From Roseburia sp. (GTDB lineage: Bacteria > Bacillota > Clostridia > Lachnospirales > Lachnospiraceae): a stretch of 64,000 nucleotides of DNA. Both the position numbers and the translations under genes were made by a program. The stretch spans positions 1-64,000 of the forward strand of contig JAMPFV010000005.1 in the NCBI GenBank assembly GCA_023664265.1. Reading direction: 5' to 3'. The notes below the pieces were generated by a model. That model was not told where the DNA came from. It saw only the letters and a program-made list of their open reading frames with translations, and did no database searches. How positions within the stretch are numbered: the stretch's first letter is position 1; each line of letters opens with the position of its first letter. Of the stretch, positions 1-6,882 are shown piece by piece.

Positions 1-181
1 AAATATCCATGCAAGCATGGCTATTTTCCTCATTACTCGCGGGAATAAATTAAGTGCCGGCGCACTTCTTCTCCGCAATATAAAAAGCGGATAATCATCG
101 CACGACCATCCGCCTCAGCTCAAATCTCACAATCAATGCACCGCCGCCCGTAACAGCAAATGTGCACCGCCTGCACAATGT

Positions 182-281
182 ACACGGCATACATAAAGTA
201 CACAACATACATAGAGTACGTAGCATACATAAAGTACGCAGCATACATAAAGTATGCAACGTACATAAAGTACGCATACAT
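182..281. repeat. 18-bp tandem repeat, five copies plus a partial
   Basis: Five consecutive 18-bp units start at 182, 200, 218, 236 and 254, with a partial sixth at 272-281. The shared core of each unit is CATACATAAAGT, with one or two changes per copy. The unit is a multiple of three, so an open frame on the plus strand would encode a six-residue repeat (YIKY plus two variable residues). No ribosome binding site supports translation. The rest of 1-417 holds a short hairpin at 346-369 (9-bp arms) and no recognisable gene. Confidence 0.85.
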
Positions 282-417
282 GAGAATTATGAACGCCTAT
301 AAGCGCCTTCGCCATAGGGTGAGAGTGGATACTCTGCTTTCCTGAATTGTTTGAATTGCCTCAAACAATGATACTTTATCACAACGCCGGCGCCGTGTCA
401 ATCATTTTTTACTTTAA

Positions 418-813
418 TCAACCAGGTAATTTTACAATTGATTTTCCTTCTACGACAATTTCCCCATGCTGATTTATACATCTCGTCTCAAGTGTAGCGC
501 GCCCCTTGGAATCAATAGCCTGAATCACCGCCTGAGCAGTTATTGTGTCTCCAATAAATACAGGCTTACAAAATGTGCTTTCCTGACATAAATATATTGT
601 ACCGGCTCCCGGCAGATACATGCCCAGAACCGTCGATATTAATCCCAAAACCAATGTACCGTGAACTACCCTGTTACCAAACATACTGTTTTGGGCATAA
701 ACCATATTCGTATGTATCGGATTGAAATCTCCTACCACTCCCGCATAATTATACACATCTGCTTCACTGATTGTTTTAGAAAACTCAGCACTTTGTCCAA
801 TGTAAAAGTCCAT
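418..813 (-). CDS. MaoC-like hotdog-fold hydratase
   Basis: The 131-residue product is a single hotdog domain of the MaoC/(R)-specific enoyl-CoA hydratase type, close to the usual family length. The visible hydratase signature is GDFNPIHTN (Asp and His of the catalytic pair) followed by VVHGTLVLG. Members hydrate or dehydrate acyl thioesters in fatty acid or polyketide-type metabolism; the substrate here is unknown. I start at ATG 813. A GTG four codons upstream is possible, but it overlaps the preceding gene. It follows the acyltransferase gene after 5 bases, so both should be one transcript driven by the consensus promoter at 1446-1474. Pairing with a hexapeptide acyltransferase hints at making or modifying an acyl group that is then transferred. 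Confidence 0.85.
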   Translation of the reverse strand: MDFYIGQSAEFSKTISEADVYNYAGVVGDFNPIHTNMVYAQNSMFGNRVVHGTLVLGLISTVLGMYLPGAGTIYLCQESTFCKPVFIGDTITAQAVIQAIDSKGRATLETRCINQHGEIVVEGKSIVKLPG

Positions 814-818
814 CCGCC

Positions 819-1382
819 TTAACACTCCATAAACTTTTGCTCCAATTTCAACAAACGATTACTTCTATCTTTTATTTTTTTACATGGAATCCCCGCATAT
901 ATCCCCCAAGCCTCCAGCGATTTGTTTACCAGCGACATGCTTCCGACAGCGCTGCCTTCCCCAATCAATACCCCCGGCATAATACTGGTTCCTGTCCCGA
1001 TAATCACATGACGGTCTAAGATTACCTTTCCTGTGCGAATATTCAAATAGCTCTCATCAACAGTCGGGTTTGTCAGATATTCGCCCGAATAATCATCACT
1101 TTCAGCATAAATGACGCATCTTGATGACAATCCCGAAAAATCCCGCATGATAATTCCCGTTTTCCCGCCAAACAGCGCCGAATATACAGCAATATGTATG
1201 TAATCTCCAAGCTCGAGTTCTCCCGACAGCACACAAAAATCATCTACCCGCACATGATTTCCAATGCTCATATTTTGTGCCCCATATATACTGACCTTTT
1301 TACTTATCAAAACATTCTCTCCGATATTTTTAAAACCGATTCCTTCCAATTCTTTTGCAGAGTAAAAGCTTGTTTCCATCAT
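819..1382 (-). CDS. hexapeptide-repeat (left-handed beta-helix) acyltransferase
   Basis: This 187-residue protein has the imperfect hexapeptide repeats of the left-handed beta-helix acyltransferases (WbbJ/LacA/NeuD-like). Examples are the segments around IGENVLISKKVSIYG, IGNHVRVDDFCVL and the C-terminal GTGTSIMPGVLIGEGSAVG run. Such enzymes move acetyl or other acyl groups from CoA to sugars or small molecules, usually as cytosolic trimers with the active site between subunits. The C-terminus (WGIYAGIPCKKIKDR) is the typical ending of sugar O-acetyltransferases. It is the first gene of a two-gene unit with the MaoC-like hydratase. AGGTGA precedes the ATG at 1382. The acceptor cannot be told from sequence. 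Confidence 0.85.
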   Translation of the reverse strand: MMETSFYSAKELEGIGFKNIGENVLISKKVSIYGAQNMSIGNHVRVDDFCVLSGELELGDYIHIAVYSALFGGKTGIIMRDFSGLSSRCVIYAESDDYSGEYLTNPTVDESYLNIRTGKVILDRHVIIGTGTSIMPGVLIGEGSAVGSMSLVNKSLEAWGIYAGIPCKKIKDRSNRLLKLEQKFMEC

Positions 1383-1426
1383 TTATCACCTGATACTATA
1401 TGACACCAAAAATCACCGTTTCTATT

Positions 1427-1474
1427 TTGCACTTATTTAGGTGCAATTATAACATTAAAATATATTACTGTCAA
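1427..1474. promoter_or_regulatory. divergent promoter with 20-bp palindrome
   Basis: On the minus strand TTGACA (1469-1474) and TATAAT (1446-1451) are separated by exactly 17 bp, a perfect sigma-A consensus reading into the acyltransferase-MaoC pair. The palindrome at 1427-1446 (TTGCAC near-inverted to GTGCAA) covers the expected minus-strand start point. On the plus strand TTGCAC (1427-1432), 17 bp and TAACAT (1450-1455) form a weaker promoter for the XRE gene, with the palindrome filling its -35 box and spacer. Inference: the neighbouring XRE protein binds the palindrome and represses both directions. Confidence 0.7.
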
Positions 1475-1498
1475 TAATATAAACATGTAGGTGAATTT

Positions 1499-1726
1499 AT
1501 GAACTATAATTATGAAGTATTATTTGGCAATAATATAAGAAAGCTCAGACAAAACTCAGGTCTCACACAGGAACAGCTGTCCGCCCGTCTGCAAGTATGC
1601 GGCTGTGACATTACCCGAAGCGCTCTTGCTAAAATAGAAGTCGGACAGCGGCATGTATATCCCGATGAAATTAAACAATTCAAAGAAATATTAAATGTAT
1701 CTTATGATGATTTATTTGAATGGTAA
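1499..1726 (+). CDS. small XRE-family transcriptional regulator
   Basis: This 75-residue protein is a lone Cro/C1-type helix-turn-helix domain. The HTH is seen in IRKLRQNSGLTQEQLSARLQ and the recognition helix region ITRSALAKIEVGQR. There is no room for an effector domain, so it probably acts as a dimeric DNA-binding switch or works with a partner. AGGTG lies 6 bases before the ATG. It is divergent from the acyltransferase-MaoC unit, and the 20-bp palindrome between them is the obvious operator. A bidirectional terminator follows at 1777-1812. It resembles regulators of phage-derived or accessory units, but no phage genes are adjacent. Confidence 0.9.
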   Translation: MNYNYEVLFGNNIRKLRQNSGLTQEQLSARLQVCGCDITRSALAKIEVGQRHVYPDEIKQFKEILNVSYDDLFEW

Positions 1727-1776
1727 TCTCTCACTTGCTCAATAAAGCTATCCGGAATCATCTGTCAGTATCGCGC

Positions 1777-1812
1777 AAAAACGCAGGCCCTTTCTCAAGC
1801 AGCCTGCGTTTT
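1777..1812. terminator. bidirectional intrinsic terminator
   Basis: The arms AAAACGCAGGC and GCCTGCGTTTT form a GC-rich stem with a 13-base loop. A-rich and T-rich flanks allow it to work in both directions. It sits between the convergent XRE gene (ends 1726) and the DUF1540 gene (ends 1850). Confidence 0.85.
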
Positions 1813-1849
1813 AACAGTACCCCGTCGGTACACATCCCTTATCTCTTTC

Positions 1850-2164
1850 CTACTTCTCACAAAACGTCGCGCACAGCGTCTCATCGCTGACTGCCGCGCC
1901 ATTCCCCTTGATGTCAACATGCTCCGCCTGGCAACGATAGTCGGAATTGTACACGCACTTCGTCGCCTCACAGTCGATGCTGATGGTCGGGCTTGGATGG
2001 GAAATCGCACTCGTAAAGGAGTCCCCGCTTCTCTTATGGAAGCTCTCGCAGCAGGTATTCTCACAGTCACAGGCGTGCTTTCCGCCGACCATGATGTCTC
2101 CCTTGCAGCAGCATTTGTCTTTATTGTAGGAACAGTCCATCGCTCCACAGGTTAAGTTTGCCAT
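1850..2164 (-). CDS. DUF1540-type cysteine-rich protein (two repeats)
   Basis: The 104-residue product holds two copies of a short cysteine-rich motif. The first is around CGAMDCSYNKDKCCC and the second around CEATKCVYNSDYRCQ, each followed by further cysteines, ending in CATFCEK. This matches the DUF1540 family of small clostridial and Bacillus proteins of unknown function. The spacing of the cysteines suggests metal binding. I start at ATG 2164 because GGAGG lies 7 bases upstream; an in-frame ATG further upstream lacks such a site. A 12-bp perfect palindrome (GTATGCGCATAC, 2212-2223) lies in the upstream region and may be regulatory. The protein is cytosolic by appearance (no signal peptide). 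Confidence 0.88.
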   Translation of the reverse strand: MANLTCGAMDCSYNKDKCCCKGDIMVGGKHACDCENTCCESFHKRSGDSFTSAISHPSPTISIDCEATKCVYNSDYRCQAEHVDIKGNGAAVSDETLCATFCEK

Positions 2165-2255
2165 AGTATCCTCCATTCCTTTCCGATTCCGTCTTGTCGA
2201 ATCTATGGCTAGTATGCGCATACAAAACCCGTGTTATGCATTATTTTTATTTGAT

Positions 2256-2340
2256 AGCATGTGTTATTTGCTAACATATTCTATTTGCCAGCATATTCTA
2301 TTTGCTAGCATATTCTATTTGCTAGCATATTCTATTTGCT
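2256..2340. repeat. 17-bp tandem repeat at the thrS 3' end
   Basis: Five 17-bp units begin at 2256, 2273, 2290, 2307 and 2324. The last three are identical (AGCATATTCTATTTGCT on the plus strand) and the outer two are diverged. The final unit contains the thrS stop codon. Each unit has the inverted ends AGCA/TGCT, so the transcript could form a row of small AT-rich stems downstream of thrS. No conventional thrS terminator is visible nearby. Confidence 0.88.
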
Positions 2341-4296
2341 TTCTTCCGCCGGCAGCTCCTCCCGAATCGCCTTGGTGCGGATTTCCTCTGTAATATCCGC
2401 GATAAACGCGTCCAGCGCCCTGCTACCCTCGTCGCCCGCGAAGCGGCTTCTGACGGAAACCGTGCCGTCCGCCTCCTCCTGCTGCCCGACCACCAGCATA
2501 TACGGAAGCTTATCCAGCCTTGCCTCCCGAATCTTAAAGCCAATCTTCTCCGAGCGGTTGTCAACCGTCACGTCAATCCCCGCCGCAGCAAGCGTTTTCC
2601 GCACCTGCTCCGCATACGCCTCATACTTCTCCGAGATCGGCAGGACGCGCACCTGCTCCGCGCAGAGCCACGTCGGGAACTTGCCCGCGTACTTCTCAAT
2701 CAGCCACGCAAGCGTCCGCTCATAGCAGCCCATCGAAGTTCTGTGGATGATATACGGGCGAATCCTGTCGCCGTTCTGGTCAATATAATACATGTCGAAA
2801 TTCTCGGCAATCGCACAGTCAAGCTGGATCGTGATCATCGTATCCTCCTTGCCGTACACATTCTTTGCCTGAATATCAATCTTCGGCCCGTAGAACGCCG
2901 CCTCTCCGTCCGCCTCCACAAACGGCACGTCCTTCTCGCGCAACACCTCGCGCAGCGCCTCCTGCGTCGTGTTCCAGTAATCGTCGTCGCCCAGATACTT
3001 CTTCTTATTCTCAGGGTCCCACTTGGACAGACGGAACGTGACGTCGTCCTGCAGTCCCAGCGTTGACAGGCAATGGTACGCGAGGTCGAAGCAGCCCTTG
3101 AGTTCCTCCTTCGCTTGGTCGGGGCGGATCACCAGATGCCCCTCGGAAATCGTAAACTGGCGCACTCTGGTCAGGCCGTGCATCTCGCCCGAGTCCTCAC
3201 AGCGGAAGATCGTCGAGGTCTCGCTCATGCGGTACGGCAGATCGCGGTAGGAGTGCTGCTCATTCTTGTATACATAATACTGGAACGGGCAGGTCATCGG
3301 ACGAAGCGCGAGCACCTCGCTGTCCGTCTCCTCGTCGCCCAGCACAAACATCCCTTCCTTATAATGATCCCAATGCCCCGATATTTTATACAGATCGGAT
3401 TTCGCCATCAGCGGCGTCCGTGTGCGGACATAGCCCCACTCGTTGTCCTCGAGATCCTCAATCCAGCGCTGCAGCTTCATAATCATCTTCGTGCCCTTGG
3501 GCGTAAACAACGGCAGCCCCTGTCCGATCACGTCCACGGTCGTAAACAGCCCCATCTCCCGTCCGAGCTTATTGTGGTCGCGGCGCTTCGCGTCCTCTAT
3601 CCGCTCCAGATGCTCCGCAAGCTCTTCCTTCTTATTATAAGCAGTTCCGTAGATGCGCTGCAGGCGCGCCCTCTCGGAATCCCCCCGCCAATACGCCATC
3701 GAGGAGGAGGTCAGCTTGAACGCCTTCACGCCCTTCGTGCTCATCAGATGCGGCCCCGCGCACAAATCGACAAAGCCCCCTTGGTCGTAAAAGCTGATCT
3801 GCGCATCCTCAGGCAAATCCTTAATCAGCTCCACCTTGTACGGCTCGCCCTTTTCCTCCATAAACCGAATCGCGTCCGCCCGCGGAAGGGTGTAGCGGGT
3901 AATCTCCTTCCCTTCCTTGATGATTTTCTTCATCTCCGCCTCAAGATTGTCCAAGTCCTCCCGCGAAAAAGGCTCCGCGTCAAAATCATAGTAAAAGCCG
4001 TCCTCTATCGCAGGCCCTATCGTCACCTTGGCATTCGGGAACAGCCGCTTTACCGCCTCCGCCAGAACATGGGACGCCGTGTGGCGAATCACCTTCAACG
4101 CCTTGGAATCCGTCGCCGTGATGATGTTCAGCTCGCAGTCCCTGTCCAAAACCGTCCTCAAATCCACCAGTTCCCCGTTGACCTCTCCCGCGCATGCGAC
4201 GCGCGCCAAGCCCTCGCTGATATCCGACGCAATGTCAATGATCGACTTTGCGCCTTCATACTCCTTGACGGAGCCGTCCTTCAATATAATCTTCAT
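2332..4296 (-). CDS. thrS: threonyl-tRNA synthetase
   Basis: At 654 residues this is a full-length class II threonyl-tRNA synthetase, which charges tRNA-Thr in the cytosol. In order it has a TGS domain (about 1-60), the editing/second additional domain with HTASHVLAEAVKRLF, the class II catalytic core with motif 2 (FRCEDSGEMHGLTRVRQ) and motif 3 (RTSMGCYERTLAWL), and a C-terminal anticodon-binding domain (VRVLPISEKYEAYAE, then the KLPYMLVVG strand). No T-box leader was recognised upstream, although T-boxes often control thrS in Firmicutes. The stop codon is embedded in a 17-bp tandem repeat. A small membrane protein gene lies 164 bases upstream. Confidence 0.98.
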   Translation of the reverse strand: MKIILKDGSVKEYEGAKSIIDIASDISEGLARVACAGEVNGELVDLRTVLDRDCELNIITATDSKALKVIRHTASHVLAEAVKRLFPNAKVTIGPAIEDGFYYDFDAEPFSREDLDNLEAEMKKIIKEGKEITRYTLPRADAIRFMEEKGEPYKVELIKDLPEDAQISFYDQGGFVDLCAGPHLMSTKGVKAFKLTSSSMAYWRGDSERARLQRIYGTAYNKKEELAEHLERIEDAKRRDHNKLGREMGLFTTVDVIGQGLPLFTPKGTKMIMKLQRWIEDLEDNEWGYVRTRTPLMAKSDLYKISGHWDHYKEGMFVLGDEETDSEVLALRPMTCPFQYYVYKNEQHSYRDLPYRMSETSTIFRCEDSGEMHGLTRVRQFTISEGHLVIRPDQAKEELKGCFDLAYHCLSTLGLQDDVTFRLSKWDPENKKKYLGDDDYWNTTQEALREVLREKDVPFVEADGEAAFYGPKIDIQAKNVYGKEDTMITIQLDCAIAENFDMYYIDQNGDRIRPYIIHRTSMGCYERTLAWLIEKYAGKFPTWLCAEQVRVLPISEKYEAYAEQVRKTLAAAGIDVTVDNRSEKIGFKIREARLDKLPYMLVVGQQEEADGTVSVRSRFAGDEGSRALDAFIADITEEIRTKAIREELPAEESK

Positions 4297-4400
4297 CTGC
4301 TCTCAAATCCTCCCTGTTATGATTCGGCAGCCGCGTTTTCGGGCCGCCGCCATTTTACACTTTCCCCGCGTTCGCAGTCTCAAACTGTCCCTGTTTTAGA

Positions 4401-4470
4401 CTTCCGCCGCGTCCGTGCTTTAATCTTACGCTTCCATCGTATCCGCATCCGTGCTTTATCTTACGCTTCC
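4401..4470. repeat. imperfect 35-bp direct repeat
   Basis: Two near-copies follow each other: CTTCCGCCGCGTCCGTGCTT with its continuation TAATCTTACG, then the similar CTTCCATCGTATCCGCATCC with GTGCTTTATCTTACG. A third partial match (CTTCCGCCGCGTCCGC) begins at 4466, inside the 3' end of the small membrane protein gene. The array therefore seems to have arisen by duplication of that gene's acidic C-terminal coding segment. Confidence 0.6.
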
Positions 4471-4688
4471 GCCGCGTCCGCTTCGTCGTCCTTCTCCTCC
4501 GCGCCGTAGACATTTCCGTTGTTATTGCCGCAGGAAATGGTAATCCCGTGCGTCAGCGGCGCCTTCAGCAGCCCGAACACAATGCCAAACAGCATACACA
4601 CAAACGCAAGCACCCACAGCTCCTTCTTGCTCAGGGTGACCTCGCCCACAAAAAGCTTCTTACATTTCTCCCGCAAAATAAGTCCCAT
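4461..4688 (-). CDS. small single-pass membrane protein, unknown
   Basis: The 75-residue product has a basic N-terminus (REKCKKLF), one hydrophobic segment at about 27-45 (LWVLAFVCMLFGIVFGLL), and an acidic tail rich in Glu, Asp and Ala. The layout suggests a single-pass membrane protein with the N-terminus inside. I do not recognise a named family. It lies between the SEC-C gene and thrS. GGAGG stands 6-7 bases before the ATG. Its acidic tail is encoded by a sequence that is partly repeated just downstream (4401-4470), so the C-terminus may vary between strains. Confidence 0.65.
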   Translation of the reverse strand: MGLILREKCKKLFVGEVTLSKKELWVLAFVCMLFGIVFGLLKAPLTHGITISCGNNNGNVYGAEEKDDEADAAEA

Positions 4689-4827
4689 TGTTCTCCTCCA
4701 TTCCTGAATCCTTCCTATTCTGATTCCTGCTTAATTCTAATTCCTTTTTCCTAAATTAGTCCTATATCCGTCTTATGCTAAAATCCCATGCACTACAAAC
4801 CGTAATGCATGGGACAAATCACCAATC

Positions 4828-5352
4828 CTATACCGCCTGATTTTTCCCACAGCACTTCTTGTATTTCTTGCCGCTTCCGCAAGGGCATGGGTCATTCGGA
4901 TAAATCTTCGCATTCTTGACAATCGTGGTGGATGACTTCTGCTCCTTGTACAGCTCCTTGCGCCTGTCCGCGTCAAAAATATCGTTCCACTCCTCCAGAT
5001 TATAGAGCCAGTCCGCTTCGGCAGCCACCATGTTCTTGTAGAGCAGCTCCTTGTCAAAGCCAAGTCCCACAACGGTATCCTCGCCCATCTCCTCAATCGG
5101 ATTCGCCGTCTTGAGGCTGTCATTGATTCCGTCCAGAAAGCCCGTCATCGTCATCATGTCAACCTTATATTTCTCCGCAAGCTCTCGAACCGTCCCCTTC
5201 ACTTCCTCGTCAGGGTTCTTCAGGAGCTGCTGATATATCTCTTTTTCCTTCTGGAAATAATCAATCCAAAGCTTCTGCAGGCTGTTCTTGTCCGTCTGCT
5301 CATTGTAAGCCATTGCGCGCCACTGATCCAATAATGTGTTTTTCTCTGCCAT
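4828..5352 (-). CDS. SEC-C motif protein
   Basis: This 174-residue protein ends in a SEC-C zinc-binding motif ([17 protein letters not shown]), the short Zn-finger also found at the C-terminus of SecA, where it contacts SecB and ribosomes. The N-terminal 150 residues are helical and charged, with no signal peptide or membrane segment. They include a long stretch rich in Glu and Lys that resembles the stand-alone SEC-C proteins of Clostridia. The function is unknown. I start at ATG 5352, which follows AAGGATGGAGAATC; an earlier in-frame ATG has no site. A good promoter lies upstream at 5388-5416. Confidence 0.85.
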   Translation of the reverse strand: MAEKNTLLDQWRAMAYNEQTDKNSLQKLWIDYFQKEKEIYQQLLKNPDEEVKGTVRELAEKYKVDMMTMTGFLDGINDSLKTANPIEEMGEDTVVGLGFDKELLYKNMVAAEADWLYNLEEWNDIFDADRRKELYKEQKSSTTIVKNAKIYPNDPCPCGSGKKYKKCCGKNQAV

Positions 5353-5387
5353 GATTCTCCATCCTTTCGTTACTGCCATCTGCAAGT

Positions 5388-5416
5388 AGTATATAATAAA
5401 CCGCTCGGAAAGTCAA
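5388..5416 (-). promoter_or_regulatory. sigma-A promoter for the SEC-C gene
   Basis: TTGACT (5411-5416) and TATACT (5388-5393) are spaced by 17 bp on the minus strand. They point at the SEC-C gene, whose start codon is about 35 bases downstream. Confidence 0.7.
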
Positions 5417-5484
5417 AGGAAACGCTTGCATTTGTTGGAATTTATTACTATAATGATTAAAATATTAAAAAGTGCTTGAACATT

Positions 5485-5735
5485 TTTCATCCGGTAAATT
5501 GCACAAAATATCGCACGCTGCCAGACTACGGCAAATGGATTTTCTAAATATTCCGATAAAGATTATTACAATGACCGCAACCGCCCTCTATGCGCCGTCC
5601 ATGGCGCATTACGGGCTTTGTGGGACATCCATGCCCCACAATTGCTGAGTTGTTGACGGAATATTAAGAAAATCTCATTCGCCTTCGCAAGTGCAGCTTA
5701 GCAATATTTTGTGCAATCCGCCTTGTTGAAAATCA
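5485..5735. repeat. large inverted-repeat (MITE-like) element, copy 1
   Basis: The two arms pair over about 70 bases. A 14-bp perfect match (ATTGCACAAAATAT at 5498-5511 against 5704-5717) and a 17/18 match (5538-5555 against 5657-5674) bracket looser pairing. Between the arms are two smaller hairpins, TGCGCC/GGCGCA at 5591-5608 and TGTGGG/CCCACA at 5619-5640, each with CCATG in its loop. There is no open frame. A decayed relative lies at 39470-39585. It could be a transposase-less mobile element or a structured RNA. It fills most of the gap between 5353 and 5831. Confidence 0.7.
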
Positions 5736-5831
5736 AGTAGTACCTTTTTGACACTTTAACTCCATAATATAATAATTAAAAACTCAATTCGTTCATACGG
5801 TTTTATTATTTTAAGAGAGGTTTTCTGTTTT

Positions 5832-6080
5832 ATGAGCAAAAAAGCAAAACGGATTGCCGCAATTGCGGCTCTTCTTGCAATCGCGGCTTTCCTTATTTAT
5901 TTTATCGCTTCCGCCATTCTGGCCACGCCGGACGAGGCCGGAAATCGTTTTATGGCGCTCCTGTCAGGCATCATCGGTCTTCCGCTTCTGGCATGGCTGC
6001 TGCTGTTCTGCATCGGACGCATGCGCCAAAAAAAGACAGCCGCAGAGCCTTTTCCTGAGGGGGACGAAGTAAATCAATAA
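5832..6080 (+). CDS. small two-TM membrane protein, unknown
   Basis: The 82-residue protein has two hydrophobic helices, about residues 8-31 and 42-62, separated by a short polar loop (TPDEAGNR). A basic N-terminus (SKKAKR) and a charged tail suggest both ends inside. No family recognised. AGAGAGG precedes the ATG by about 12 bases, and a TTGACA (5748-5753) upstream may be its -35 box. It is one of the few plus-strand genes in this part. It ends directly against the convergent phosphatase gene (stop codons at 6078-6080 and 6081-6083), leaving no space for a terminator between them. Confidence 0.7.
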   Translation: MSKKAKRIAAIAALLAIAAFLIYFIASAILATPDEAGNRFMALLSGIIGLPLLAWLLLFCIGRMRQKKTAAEPFPEGDEVNQ

Positions 6081-6692
6081 TCAATCCTTTTCATCCGTCT
6101 TTATGTCTGCGCGTTTTTTCCCTCTAAATTCTTTCTCTATATGGCAGTGCTCTTTTCTTTCCAATAGCTTGGACGCTTCAAAATCAAGCTCGATAATATA
6201 CGGCATCCAATCTATAATGCGCAGGAAATCCTTACAGCCGAGCTCGGGATAGTAGAAATTCAAAATTGAGCTGAGCGCTGTCCCATGCGTCCCAATTACA
6301 ATACTCCTGCCCTTATTTTCCGCCAGTATCTCTGTAAGTGCAGCGATATTTCTTCTTTGCACCATACGGATGGACTCGCCATTTTCTTCATGGTAATCAT
6401 GGTTATCCCATCGTTTCTCAAACATACCATGATTGTTACCATCCGCCCCCTTTTCCCTCTCACGCAGTCTCTCGTCCGTAATAATTTCTTTTCCGTAAAA
6501 GGCTGCCGCGTCCGCTATCGTATCAATACTTCTCTTATAGGGACTGCTATAAAATGTATCTATCCTTTTATCTCTCAGGAAATCCAACACCATTTTAGAA
6601 TCCTGCCTCCCCTCAGCAGTCAAGGGTCTGGTTCTATCATCCTCCCACATGTGCTCGGGCTGCGCATGGCGCACAAAATATACTCTTGTCAT
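6081..6692 (-). CDS. histidine phosphatase family protein
   Basis: This 203-residue protein belongs to the phosphoglycerate mutase-like histidine phosphatases. The phospho-accepting RHG-type motif is seen as VYFVRHAQPEH, with the second catalytic His in VIGTHGTALSSIL. The acid region is LREREKGADGNNHG. Substrates in this family range from phosphosugars to nucleotides and cannot be assigned here. I start at ATG 6692, just before the conserved N-terminal strand; the open frame continues upstream for 67 codons through repeat-like sequence with no homology to the family. Upstream lie a REP-like hairpin pair and the terminator of the nucleoside importer operon. Confidence 0.88.
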   Translation of the reverse strand: MTRVYFVRHAQPEHMWEDDRTRPLTAEGRQDSKMVLDFLRDKRIDTFYSSPYKRSIDTIADAAAFYGKEIITDERLREREKGADGNNHGMFEKRWDNHDYHEENGESIRMVQRRNIAALTEILAENKGRSIVIGTHGTALSSILNFYYPELGCKDFLRIIDWMPYIIELDFEASKLLERKEHCHIEKEFRGKKRADIKTDEKD

Positions 6693-6746
6693 TTGAGCAT
6701 TTATTTCTCTTTCCAATTTTCCCCCATTTCTGCGCTGTTTTAATGG

Positions 6747-6815
6747 CTCAGCTTTGCTGAGACTATGCGCATAACGAGTTTGTGGCAAGCGCAGCGCGCA
6801 GACACAAATCTCGTT
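6747..6815. repeat. REP-like double hairpin
   Basis: A small perfect hairpin (CTCAGC TTT GCTGAG, 6747-6761) is followed by a larger imperfect one. In the larger one AACGAG-TTTGTG (6773-6784) pairs with CACAAA-T-CTCGTT (6803-6815) around a GCGCAGCGCGC loop. The palindromes lie in an intergenic gap and look like an extragenic palindromic repeat. No second copy was found in this window. Confidence 0.5.
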
Positions 6816-6828
6816 CCTCTCTTCTTCA

Positions 6829-6856
6829 AAAACGGGGCGGATTTTCCGCCCCGTTA
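6829..6856 (-). terminator. terminator of the nucleoside ABC operon
   Basis: The arms AACGGGGCGG (6831-6840) and CCGCCCCGTT flank a short loop. On the minus strand the stem is followed by a T tract. It lies 27 bases beyond the stop codon of the last permease gene. Confidence 0.85.
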
Positions 6857-6882
6857 TACTTCGTATTCTTCTGACACCCCTT

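Noticed and set aside
1-90. Third copy of the inverted-repeat element at the window edge
   Set aside because: It shows a small CCATG hairpin and an AATAAATTAAG stretch, but the blocks are too few and too short to call.
182-281. CRISPR array
   Set aside because: The units are contiguous, with no spacers between repeats.
160-345. 61-aa plus-strand frame with YIKY repeats
   Set aside because: It has no ribosome binding site and arises entirely from the 18-bp tandem repeat; I report the repeat only.
4297-4460. T-box leader for thrS
   Set aside because: The region holds direct repeats, and I could not find a T-box consensus (TGGNACCGCG) or the antiterminator stem.
3073-4509. Long plus-strand open frame opposite thrS
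   Set aside because: It is antisense to a well conserved gene, rich in Arg/His/Leu as expected for a frame shadow, and matches no family.
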